Origin: Gavia stellata
Taxonomy: Eukaryota > Chordata > Aves > Gaviiformes > Gaviidae
DNA length: 64,000 nucleotides
Direction of reading: 5' to 3'
Assembly (NCBI RefSeq): GCF_030936135.1
Contig: NC_082603.1
Location: 35,506,329-35,570,328, forward strand
Shown: in pieces, positions 38,940 through 52,400 of the stretch
Position numbering within the stretch: the first letter of the stretch is position 1
Layout of the letters: each line of letters opens with the position of its first letter
Position numbers and translations under genes: made by a program
The notes under the pieces: generated by a model
Told to the model about the DNA's origin: nothing
The model's database searches: none
The model's input: the letters and a program-made list of their open reading frames with translations, nothing else

Positions 38940-40320
38940 ATACTTAACTCTATTGATTTCCAGAAAAAGTTTTAACTACAGTGCACAAAGAATATAATTT
39001 TGAAAATATTTACATTTTTGTACAATTACACCACAGCACTTTAATCTAAATTTCTTAATACAAACAAATAGCACCATTAGCCTTTGCACAAATTCTTTCT
39101 AACAAACCAAAAAGCTGGATTATTGTCAAATTAGGAGACTGGAACCACTTGGAATGAGAATAAGCTCACGAAGCCAGAGTACTGAAATGCCTACCTATTC
39201 GAGATATTAAAAGGAAGGAAATTAATCCGGAAACAATCCTAAGCATTTGCAAATAAAATCTTCCAATGTGAGCCCTATTCAATGTGCACTACAATTAAAC
39301 TAACTTCAAGAGAAACTTTTTCTTATATGAAGATTTATGCTTGAGCTTATTGTTCTACTAACTCTTTATATGCATCCCATGTTTCCGAGTGGCTGCTGAA
39401 TACAAATACAAGATAACCCCACTGATGTTCAACCATTACGGAGCAAGTCTCCTAAGTGAGTGTGAAAAAAGAAAAGTAGTAATTTTAGCTCATGAACCTC
39501 CGAGCATGCTTGCCAACGCAGCATCATGGACGCAGCAGGGACTTCCAAGCCAGTGTGATGAAGAGAAGTTAAGCACAGAGCCAACAAAAGGAAGATTAAC
39601 AAGCAGCTCAGTGCAGAAATGAAGGATTCAGAGACATGGGTAGCACCACAATGGATTGCACTAAGGTGCTAGAAGAGGTACCTTATTCCCTGCAGAGCAA
39701 ATGCTATTTCTGAAGTGTACTGCAGTATGAAAATGCAAGTGTTTAATGGTTACCATTTGGTTCATTCGTCTACAGAAAATGCATTCCTTCTAATATACGT
39801 TCAACTAACATTCAAATTACTGAACTATACATAATGATACATAGTTTACAATTCATGAAAACAAAGCTTGAAAGAATATAATATGGTCATCTGAAGTACT
39901 GTGGGATGTTTTATAGGGCTAATATCCAGCTAAGACATTTCAACTTTGACGCTAATGGTCCAAGAGTGCTTTTTGTATCACCAAGAAATGTAAAAAAATT
40001 TAAAAACGAATGATAGTCCTCACAGCTGTTACGTATTCTCAGTGTCATCGAGGTGTCAGACTACCACGCTTGCAGTACTGGATGTATAAAAGTGTGAACG
40101 ACGCGTCAGGAGACTTGCTGTAAATCAGGAACTAGATTAGATGCCCATTATAGTGAGTATCAGTACACCAGTCATTTGATGCATGTTCCCTTTTCTTCTG
40201 GATTATTAAGTTTATCCCTTCCTTTATGACCCACTTTTCTATATCTGTAAGCTATTTGCATCCATTTGCTCTCACTGCGGTACGCTGGTATTGTTATTCA
40301 CCATTAACCTTCCAGTTTAG

Positions 40321-40451
40321 TTAGAGATCAGGAAAACGGCTGGGGTCCTCCTTGTAGTCATCAGGAATAGTGAAGATGGATTCATCAAATTCATCGTAAC
40401 GGAACTCCTGAAAAGTCACAGTGGCTGTGATGGTGGGAAATACAGGAATAT
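40321..40451 (-). CDS. ANKRD13C: ANKRD13C last coding exon with stop
   Basis: The 131-nt coding part encodes [20 protein letters not shown] and ends EDPSRFPDL with TAA at 40,323-40,321. The acceptor is ATCTAG. Confidence 0.96.
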
Positions 40452-43400
40452 CTAGATAGGAAGCAAAACGGTACAATGAAGAGCAAAGAAATACAGGCTT
40501 ACCAATAATTACCAACTGCTACTTAAAGATTTGTAACTCCAGGCTTGCTAAAGATGTGGAAGCTTCTTTAGTATTCTATACAACGGCAATTCAAAGCTCT
40601 TAAAGGAGGTTATTTCAGAATATATTCAGATATCCTGAGCACGGAAACAATACCAAACTCAATACACCGTTCAAAAAACTGTTAGTATGATTAATTCAGT
40701 GGTTTTCCTTTCTTGACGCAGACTGACAACATCAAAACCAAGGTGCTGTGAACATACAGCTTGATCTATTAAAATAGAGGACACTGGCCTGAAGATGGCA
40801 CAAGACAAAATAACCTTGCTACACATAGGCTTTAGTTGAGCAAATCGACATGAAAAGACGAACCTTTTTAATGTTTGCTTTAAAATATAACCCTTTTCCA
40901 ATTTGAATTGAGGTTGAACACTTAAGAGTTATCCTCAATAAAACTGGCTTGCCCATGAACTAACTGAATGAGCTACGCAGAAATTCAACCCTCAATAAAC
41001 AGAGCTGTGCAAATGTCATAGGAGGTAGAATATAGTCCAGTCAGAATTGTCTAGCGTAAACAGTTTACCAGTATGCAAGAAATCTGGTAACACTTAGAAA
41101 AGGTACTACTACTTTTTGGCGGTTTATGCTGTAATAACCTATACCACGAATAAATTGCTTTACACATTTCCATTTCTTAGAAGTGTAATAGTTTCCTATT
41201 TATTTGTAAGTGAAAAATATATCACCAGTAATCCTTGAGGAAAAATAAATACGAAAATGCTACAAAATACTTAACTCATGACTGAGATCATCCTTTAATG
41301 CAAGCATAATTGAGCATATCTACATTACTCTTAGAGCAAGACCCTAGCATTAGGAAAATGTGAATTACAGAGCTCTCTTCCTGACTAGGACTATATTCAC
41401 CTTTTGCTGCAGATTTCCTACCTCACATTATTTCCACTAACTTAACTACATTCTTCTGGAATCTACAGCAACACACTCTTAAGTAAGAGAGTTCTTTTCC
41501 AAAATTCAGCAGAAGTTTTGAACATACTGCATGAGTAAGTACACACATTTTGGAAATACAAAGCCACAGGAGTCGTTGTAGTCATCTTACCTAATTTTAC
41601 AGGAAAGCCTGGTGGAAGCTTCATTTGAACAAATTCTCTAAGTTTGTTAAAGTGCTTGAAGGGTGCAATTACTTCTAAAACATTCAACAATCTGAAAAGC
41701 AAAACAGATTTCATTACAAGTTCTTGTTTCACAAGCTTTCCCTCTAGAAAAGCATGACCCAAAGAGCAAGGTGATAAACAAGGAGTTGAAAAATTACATC
41801 ATGCTTATGTATCTATCTCCTTAAAGCTTCAGTACCAGCATCCTCACACTCAGTTCTTAGTGATCCATATCGTATTACCATAGGTGTACAAACAAACATC
41901 AAGATACTAGTTTCTTGTCCTCGTTTTACACAAGAGACTGAAGCATAAAGTACCACACCCTCTTCTCCATGGACGTAAGGAACCTGACATGGTTTTGTGT
42001 TGGTTTACAGGACATAACTTTGTGCTAAAACTTGCTACGGGCAAAAATGTTTTAGAATTCTGTAGAATCAGGCACATCAGTATTGTGACGAGTTAATGAT
42101 AAACCTGGACAAAGCTCTGGTCTTATCAAGTAAGATAAGCGCTGGGCTTGTCCAACAACAGGCACACCAGCACTCAGGTCTCTCACTGTAACAGTTTACT
42201 TGCTTAGCAGCATGACTTCATTCACAGATTTTAAACTGCCAAATTCCCATATCTGAAGATATGAAGAATTTTGCAGTTCATAAACACATTAAAACGTTTC
42301 CTATATGTAAACAACATTCATAGCCAGTAATTTTGACTTACGATTCAATTCCTAAGGGAAATTCCTGGCTCATAGCTATCGTGGCTTTAAAGGTTTTCTT
42401 GCTTTCTTTGCAGACCAGCTCTCGACCCAGATGAGGAGCTCTGTAAGGGAGGGGAGAAAGACAGAGTCAGTTTTTCTCTCAGTGAAACCTTGGTTTTAAA
42501 GAAAGGAAGACAGACTCAGGTTTGAAAACGTCAGTAAAGGATCCCTACAATAAGGCAAATACTTCAAAAGTAAAAGCTGTGCGTAGTAAAGATTAGTCAG
42601 GAACCATCTTAATTTAGATTACTATGAGTTCTGCTAAACCAGGAGACAAGACAAAAACAGTTAAGGAAACAACTTGAGAAAAACCTTCAAATAATTCCTC
42701 ATAAACTTTATATTAATAAACACTATAGAAAGACATGACAACTACCCAGAAATACATACAGCTGATCTCCGATGTTAATTAAAATAGTCTGTTTGTGAAC
42801 AAAGTATCAAGTTGAACTAGGAAAAGGTTAATTTGCTTTCAGCCTAAAATATGAAACAATCTGAGAGTAACCGGAGAAGTTACTCTACTATCCATAGAAA
42901 GCAACACTGGAAAACACAGGACAGAAAATTCTGTTATAGGAGAGGAACAGACAGGTAACAAATAAGACAACAAATCTTTTCCTCTTTTGCTTTGTATTAG
43001 CTAGAAACCTAGATTTCCTATTAAACTCCTTTCAGTCAATCAGATTATTAAACAAAGCAAAATCTTACACACATATGTCTGTCCCAATAGTAATAGCTGT
43101 TCAAGCATAACCTATTTATTCTGCTTGAATATTGATGCTCTCTCAAGTACATTAAAAACTAAATTAGTTAGAAAACCGAAAAAAACTAACACAGATCCAT
43201 GTGCCTTTTTAGTAAGCCTGTACTGTAGTATCATCATACTCCCTGGTAACATCTGACTATAGGCTAGTCCAATATCTTTGGAGAAAGGACTTTTATTGAC
43301 ACTCTCAATACGTTTTTTGGTCCTTCTACATTCAACAGCTAGACAGCATGCAGTCCTAGAAAATAAACTCAACTGCTTGCATCTTCTACAAGTGAAGCTA

Positions 43401-46400
43401 CTGTAAATTAATTTAAATTATAGCTGTTTGCTAGTTACACACCTAGAGGAGAGTATCTTGCAAAGATCTAACCAGTAGCAGGAGATCTGTATGTCCTTGT
43501 ATTCCAGAAGTGTGCATTTTTGTACACCGCCACTGCCACTAGAGCCTCATTAAATCACAAACTTTTATTTTAAACATGGTGAAGTGGATTATTTATTACT
43601 ATCGTAAGTAAAGATAAATGAATTACAGCAATGAATTTGCTAGAAAATCTTCCTTAAAAAAGGCAGCTTAAGTATGCATATTTTCAGAATGTTTAAATGT
43701 CAAGCCATGGGTATCGGGTTGATGCCCATCCAATATTTTTATCACCAGTTGATGCAATAATACTGTTTACGGATACAGGTATCAGCTTCCTAGCCAGCCT
43801 AGTGAAGAATGTTAAACATCTGAGACATCAAACCCAATGTTCCCCTGCCCCCAGAAAATGATAAGCAAAAAGCACCCACAAACTAGAGAACACAAAAAAA
43901 CCCCACCCCACAACACCAAACCAATAATCTAAAGGTGTCTATGGAAGATAATGTCAATAAAACAAAAATACTTACTTTCCATTTTCAGCAGATATGTACT
44001 CTTCCCATGTAATTGTATTGGGTGATGGCGGAGTAAGTGACTGCCGTCTGACAGGCTGTTCAGAAAAACATGTCTTAACTGTTTACCTTTGCTTACATTC
44101 TCTTAGAATTTTGCCATTCAAAAGATATAACTGTACTTTAATTCTACCAAGGACAGCAATATAGTTTATCCAGTTTGTAGCTGATACTCCACTGGGCTTT
44201 TCCATCTCCAGCTCTCATAGTCTCCATTTAGGCATTTGGCCTCAAACTGTATTTTACATAGAAGCTGGCTGTTTTAATACACCAGTTAATAAGATAATTC
44301 AAGTGTCTGAATGACAAGTAATAAAGCACAAGCTAATACAGAAATAAATTAATCATTTTTAAAAGGTTGTATGTGTGTCCCCAGACGATGTCTGGCTCAT
44401 TCTGAATAGCTCTTGATTTCATGGTGATAATAACAGGCTTAATCCATTTAAATGAATCTAAAGGAAAACCCAATTGAAAAGAAAACCAGAAAGGCATTCT
44501 AAACAATAAACATCTGGTCTAAAGAACTTAAAGTGATTTGCCACAGACAAAACCATCATCTTTTACTACGAGACAAATTAAGACTGAAATATCCCATACA
44601 ATCACAGAAAATCCTCAATGTGTGCACTAATCAGGATAATTCATTAACATCTCACCCTGATTATACTTGTAGGTCATATTTATTATTTTAAAATTAAGAC
44701 AATCAATATAGAGTAAAAACATTATCTATAGACTTTGCTAAATGACTGGTGTGGAAGATTATTCTCCTATGCAAAAATTCACATACTGTGAAGAATTACT
44801 TAAGTATACCTCAAAATTTTGTTCCATTAAGTTGCCACCTTTACTCAGGCTCTCCATGATAGCTTTATTTCGAAGAATATCCTCCTCACTGAGATGTTCT
44901 CTTCTTTTCCTTGATTCTAATACAAGTCCATTAACCAAGTAGAAATCTGCCAAAAAGTTTCCTACTCTTTCCTGCACAAAAGGAATTGGACATTAATGAC
45001 TCACAGAAGATAAAATAAAAACATTTAAATTATTGTATATCCAAATAATTGCACTTCAGTGCAGTAAGATTACTTCAGGATTGAAATGTAATTTACACAG
45101 CCAACCACACGACTTATCAGTGGACAAACCCAGTAAGGTATGTACAGCACAAACACAAGAACTCCATCAGAACCAGATACTTCCTATCAATGGAAACTTG
45201 AAGACAGAAAATATTGCTTAAGAATTTAAGAGTGGCCAAGGGAAATCTGACTAAAATCCCCTTCAACAGCAAGCTGTGTTAAAGGATAATTTACACATGT
45301 AGAATATGGATTTGGTATTCAAAAGGAAAAAAGTTCTGCAACACTAACTCAGATGAAAACTTGCGATGAATGGCACTACCTGAACAGATCCAGATGAAAA
45401 CAAAATCCTTCAGAGCTAGTCGCAAGACAGCAATTTCCTACTCAAAGAAGTTACGACGGTGGCCCTTTCAATTTTTTTTACAGCTGAGAACTGGTACTGC
45501 AGTCAGACTGACTGTACCGCAGTCTTTCTCTGACACGGGAGCGCACAGAATCCTTACTGTACGCCCCGGAATGAATTTGCAGAGACCATATACTCCTACA
45601 ATAAAGTAATTTTCAGTACAATCTGTTCTCCCCTCTGCCCAATAGCTACAGTTTCTTATCCTTCTTCCAGGCTACTTTTTTCTTATGAAGGCAGTCCATC
45701 ACATATATTCTATGTGGTCAAACTAGCGACAATTGTAGGGGGTAGGGGAAGACATTTTTCCTCCATCCTGAACATTTTATTCTTTTACTTAGCATTTCTT
45801 CCCAACCATGTCATCATAAGGCTGTCTGAACTATTTTGTCTCCAGTAATGCAGTCCGTGAAACTTTCTTTCAGCTTACTGTTTTGTCTTCTCGAAAAAGC
45901 CATCCCGTCTGGGCACGTGTGAAGGTAATTGATTTGGTTGATAATGTTGCTGAGTAAATATCACTGCTCATCAAAATGTCAACCTCTTCTTCTGTTTCCA
46001 TCTCAGATTCCTAGAAGAAAAATTCCCAAATACTGAATAGAACTTAATAATAATGATTACTTCTAAAAAAAAAATAATAAAATCAGTAAACTTTTCCTTT
46101 GGAACTTTTCCAAGAACTAGCATTTCCTGAATTTTTAAACTATTTTATAGAAGCTCTGACCAAATGGTTACCAAATAGTTTAATCTTAAATATGAAAGCA
46201 AATAAAGCATCCAAAGTGTGATTTATCCAGAGCTCAGCAGCCACACCCTTTCCACAGGCACAGATCCACATGCTTAAGTGATTGGTGGATAAAGCTGTAA
46301 TTAAAAACTTGACTAAATACAAGGGGTCCAATGAGTCATAGCCTTGCACTGCTAACAACTAAACTGGCCACAGAGTGACTAAGTGGATGCAAAGCAGTGG

Positions 46401-49400
46401 CAAGCAAGTTTGAAAACCCACCTGAGGACACCTAAATTAAGTCCACCAGAAAGATTAAAAGTAGCATGCATCATAACTTAAACCATATTTGCCTATTCAG
46501 AATGAGAAGAGATTTTTCCAAAAGATACACATTCTAGCTTTTTCCTCACTTAGAAGTCTGTATTCAAAAGCGCTGGTTTTCATAACAAAATTTTGTGTCA
46601 CCTGTACAGCTTAAGTTGTAACAACTGAAGAAAAAATTATTTGGTTTGCCTCTCTTTGGAGCTTGTTTGAGCCTTTTTGAGAGGCACGTTTTGATTAATA
46701 AAATAAGTCAGACCTCTGACGTGAAGTAAAAGCTTGAGGTATTTCACACCCCACGTTCACACAGATCTTTACCTCATGATGTATTCGCTGGTAAACTTTT
46801 TGTTCATTGTCTAAAACTACAAAAGATTCAGAGGGTGCGGCATCACCATTAAAAATGAAGCTTAAATCCCCTCGTTGGCACTTCATGTCGGTAAAGTCTA
46901 TGAGAGTTGTGTCCAGCCTGTGAAAATATACCAAGACTTTAAAAGAAGTGACCCATAAACACTCAACTACACTAGTAAGTTCAGTTTGCAAGCAGAAGCT
47001 TTTTTTTTTAATCACAGCAAAACACACCAAGGCCTAAGTTTTCATAGAATACTTCATAAGTGAAGCCTGCGTGCAGAAATAAGTAAAAAAAAAATAAAAT
47101 CGCTATTAACAATTAGTAAGTTTCACATTATAACATCTCTCCCATTATAAATGCATTCCAAACTATTCTTATGCTAACTTCATAGGAAAAGGCAAAGTTT
47201 TCTTCGGAAAACTTGATTTCAAAACTGCCAGCATGAGGAAGTGACAGAACTTATATAGCCAGTATGTGCTACACATTGAGAAATACAACTACTCCATGTG
47301 ATCAGCACCCTCTTCTACAAGAAGCCGCCACTGATCTGAGTAACAATATTAGGACATGACCCAAATTATGGCGAGGACTAAGAAACAGAGTGATTTTTTT
47401 TTATTTGACTTATTTTAGTTGCTATTTCTATTTTTTCCCCCCTCACCAACACAAAAGAAATGCTTCTGCTGACCTGAATAACTAGAAGACAGAGCCAAGG
47501 ACAAAGATCTCTCTAGCAATTCATATCTGTTATTGCCAGAATATTTACTTCTTTAACAAAGATCTTTAAAGAACCTGAATTTAGCAACGGCTTCAGCTCT
47601 AAGGGGTGATTGCTTAATACTTATCATATATTGGCCGCTGATTTCAAGAAAGAATCTGTAGCTATTTCTACTCAGTGCCAATCTCCTAACTCCCAGTCTC
47701 ATACAAGCAGAGCACACAGACATGAGAAGGGAAAAAATGGTCTCAGACTCAAATTCGACCTCAAAAGTCAGTTCACACACCTCTGCTAACAGCGTTAACA
47801 GAACAAAATTTTCTACAAATTGAACCTTCCGAATCATATTCTCGACTTTTTGTTTGTTTTAAACTTTGGAACCTAAAGAAAAAGACAGAAAAGACATTTG
47901 AATCCAAAACCCCAAACTAAACCAGTTAAAGAGCTGAGCTTGGAAAGACTCCTGGAAGCACTCTGTTGAGTTTGTGAATCTGTCACACGAAGCATTCTAA
48001 AAAGAGAAACTACACCACTTTTTTAACTACATGGACTGGAGCAGCAACATTTCTCCACAAAATACTGAAAGCTCATTTATTTGAAATTGCGTTAAAAATA
48101 TCTAATTCCTATTTTTCAGTTAATCATTGTCATGTCTGGTAGATAAAGCCTTATACAGCTTAACTGCTTTTCCTTTATATTTTAAGTGACTCAGGAGCTG
48201 AAGTTAAATTCAGATCAATAGAGAAAAACAGTCAGTCTGAAGTTCAAATCACTTCTTGCCTCTAAACGCCAATGTCCAAACACAATGCTGTTTCACAAAC
48301 ATTCGCAGACTCCTCAGCGATTTCTTTTAGACCATGCTGGAATCCAGCGTTTTCACTAACATGCGGGTCTTTACAACTTAGATAACACACACTGTAAAAT
48401 CAGTACTTACCTGATATTTATACCTTGTTTGTGTATTTTACATGCATCAGAAGGCAGAATTCGGGAAAGTAAAGGCACTAAAGGTAGGGAGAGAGAATGT
48501 AATTAGGACATTGAGGTTCCTCTGCAAAGTATTTCTATTAAAGCTATACATCAGTTTGAATCTCAGTGTATTTTAATACAAATACAGCATACCCATTTTC
48601 CATCATAACCTCAATACAAATACAACTGACTAAAACCAGGGCTATTTCTAGACAATAACTGCAAAACCGATTTGTAATTGTACAGACTACTTTCAGCATC
48701 AGGATGTAATTTTAAGTGTCCTCAGCCACAGCTAAATCATTTATAAATTCTAGTAACTCGTCTTCTAGCTGTTTGAAATTTTAATTCTATGATCTGATAG
48801 TTTACTGATACATTATACCAACTGAAAGCCTAGCTCCAATTAAAGCAGAACACTCACAAACAAAAAAAAATCCAATGCTCTAAGCTTAAAACATCAAGCA
48901 AACATTAAACCACCAGTGGAACTGAGAGTCAGTACAGTATTACGAAATGGATATATGAGACTACAGCTGTTCTTATTCTGAAAAGGGCGTTTAACTTTAT
49001 AGCAATAAAACCAATTCAACCCCAAGGCATTTCAACACTTTCTTCAAAATGAACTACAAAGAATTAAGACCACCTGTAAAATATAATTAGCCTAGAGGAC
49101 CAATAATTAGGACAGAGGTACTGCCCAGAGCATCTTTTGCCTTTCAAGAAAGAGAATATATAGAACAAACTAAATAACGTGAACAGAGGCACAGTGAGAC
49201 TCCTGGAGAAGAGGACCCCCCAGAAGTTGGCTTTACCTCTGGCATCACTTTTTCTGTGCGGTGTCTGACTGCCACCATCATACTCTGCAAGCCAGGCTGC
49301 AGTCTCATCACTACGCTATGTCTCAGCTTGCTCCATGTCTAGCTCTACTCTCTTTTTTATGCTGACTCTTCCATGACAAAGCCCACACATTACACGTGCG

Positions 49401-52400
49401 GCACACAGTAGGCCACCTAGAAAAATGAGGGTTTTGTTCCATATCTGTTCAACATTTTATGGCAGCCTGGCTGCTCATTCCTCCTCTGATTAGCAGAAGA
49501 GGCATATAGTGCAGCAAATGCTTAGACTATGCCTATATGACACTACATAAAATTACTAACTTAAATTTCAGTCAGTAACAGAAGGTATCACTTAGGTATT
49601 TTGACATTATTCAGACATGTTGATCATTGCTAATACATTTTTGCTAATTTATTTAGGTTTTTCTTCTAAAGATGAGGTGGAAATTGAGAAAACACTAAAC
49701 ATTATACAGTCACATAAAAGAAACATTAAGGTGAAGCTAGGGTTTGAAGAACCTACCACATAGTTGCACTTAACTGACAGTCACTATTCAGAGTACAGGC
49801 TGAAATTCAGGAAATTAAATGCCCCAAGTCCAGTTACTCAACTAAATTGTTCCAACCACTGCTCTATAGTGACACCAATCAACCAGATAGAGACATTTTA
49901 ATATTTTACTCTTCTAGTAATCAATTTCTTAAACAACAGCTTGCTCCCCCCCCCATATTGTGTCACTGGATTACAGAATAGATTTCAGCTCCAAAAATGA
50001 ATAAGCAAAAATAATTCAGTGAAAAAGCTGCCTGTCCTTTCTTTATAACTTAGATCTTGAGAACAGGATTGTGAACTTTCCAAAATGCAAACCAGAAGAG
50101 AACTTAAGCTTGAGAGAACAAGTGTGCTGAAGACTGATTATATTATCTCCCCAAGAAAGGAATATGCAATTGCTTACCCCAACTTTGAAAATCCCAGTGA
50201 AGCTCTAGATAGAAGTCACCTAGCTGAGATGAAAAGAAGAATATATTAACAAGCTTTTTAGTCTAAATGACAACTGTAAAATTTGCCGAAAGACGGGCAG
50301 AAGCTGTGTTTTGCCAAAGAAAGAAAACTTTTTCTCTAATGATAGTATTTGAATTTATACTGAACTTAAACATTTCTGAAGCTTTAACTAGAGTAGAATC
50401 AATAATGATAAAATTACGTAATTCATTTGAACTACCCATTTTGAATTATTTTTTTTAAAATAATAATTTACACAACTATTAAGCTGTGGATTGTAAAAGA
50501 TTTCTTGTAAATATGTGTTTAAAAAAAGATCTATGGAGCTCTCAGCTTTCTTTGATTGACCACATCCAACCCCATGGAATTATATGTTCTGACTTAAATT
50601 AATGAGTCAAGGTTCGGCTAGAAGTATTCACATACACCAACTTCAATTTGCTTTCTGAAAATATGCTTAAGTCATTATATATAAATTCCTCTACCTCCAT
50701 AAACACATGCCAGCCAACTCCTTTAAACTGTATGCAAAGCAAAAGCAAACTAAGGGGTGACTTGAATAAAATTAGCAAATGTTGGTAATACATTGAGGTA
50801 GCCACATACTTCCACTACACGCAAGAAGAAAAATAGGCAACTCTAGGCCAGGTCTGGCACCAGCAGGAATAAGGAACAGCAGAGCTGTTTTAGTAAGGCT
50901 GTGTCTGCTTTCTGTTTGCTCTTACACAAAAACTGAAAGCTTTTCACTGCTAGACAGACAGCAGGTGGTTTTTTTCTTGGATCAATGAAAAACACAGGAA
51001 CATTGGTAGCACATATTCATAGAGTGTATCACTGATGCAGTTTAGCTCAACTTTTCAGATGTATGGTTTAATTAACTTCAGATAAATAGCTGGTTTCCCA
51101 CAAACCCATTCATATTTCACCACTTGAAATAAACACGTGCGTTTTATAACCACAGTTTTTGCACACTAGCAGCAGTTTGAAATGGAGGAAACTGAGCTTT
51201 TCTTCTTGGTTTCCCTAAACTGAGGAAGGTTTCACTGTGCTCAAGAAGAATTGGCTGCTGCATGTACATGGAGAATTAAACCCAAAATCTCTTTCATTAC
51301 TAAGCAAGAAAAGAAAGTGTCATTCATGACTGGTGACTAAACAAAACCAGTAAATTATTCACCAAAACAAAAGATTTAAGAAAGCCTTAAAAATCTAATG
51401 AAATAAATACAGATTAAAATTACATTCTTTAACTTTTAGATTGCAAAGACGACTAGCAGGTCTGTCTTACATAAACTCTTCTATTTGAATTTCTACAAGT
51501 TGAGAAGGAAGTATTATCTTAAAAATACACATAATTCTCTGATACCTTAAAATGGATCACAAGTCAAACTGCTATTAAAGAGCAAAAGAGATTTGTAAAA
51601 GCAAGTGAAAAAAACTTTTTTACAGTTTGCCAGAGCATCCATACTAAGAACACAGCAACTGCTTTCCATCACCATCTGTTTTTGTCAACACAACTGTCCT
51701 GAACTTACCTCTTTCAGGGCTTTTAATAATCGAGGTCGCTTTTCTTCAACACTTTCCCTGGACTGCTGTTTAAGCTTCCTTAGGAGTGCTGTAACTAAAC
51801 AGAAATTAACTATTAAGGTAAAGCTACTCTATTTGTTTGTTAATTACAGGTTAGTGTCATTATTTGACATCTTAAAAAAAAAAAGAAAAAACAATGCAAA
51901 TGTAGTATTTCATCAGACTGGAGAAATTCACTTCAAGTCATAGTAATTATACACAGCCTACTCTGATCACAACAGGGAGAAAAGCCTCAATAACTGTTTA
52001 TAATATAAAGTATACAATCATGTCAAGAGGTCCTTTACATGTGTATTAGTAAACATGTGGGTACACATGCATATTATTGAACACGAGCCTATAGACTGCA
52101 TAACATCTACTCCCACTGAGAAAATTCTTTAGTAGTGAAGAGCTGACATGCAGATGTTGTTAGTATATTACAAACTAGTGCATTAATATATTAGTAATAT
52201 ATTAATCATTTACTATATAATATTTTATTATTATATAATTATTATATATTAATATATACTATAGAGTGAGTTTTCTGCTATGAGACATGGTAATAACAAA
52301 TACTGTTAACATCCACTAGTGAGTAGTAGCAGAATAATCTTCCCTTTACTACTTCATATCTGAAGTGAGTAAGTAATCACTATATTTGCCTACTGGCCTG

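Larger units (their letters stand above)
35795..40320 (-). other. ANKRD13C 3' UTR (inferred, up to 4.5 kb)
   Basis: Downstream of the stop on the minus strand there is no other recognised gene for 4.5 kb. Minus-strand AATAAA signals lie at 38,939-38,934, 35,824-35,819 and 35,631-35,626, giving possible 3' UTRs of about 1.4 kb and 4.5 kb. A Pumilio-type TGTAAATA is at 39,014-39,007. CpG density is raised at about 36.4-37.2 kb. Confidence 0.5.
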
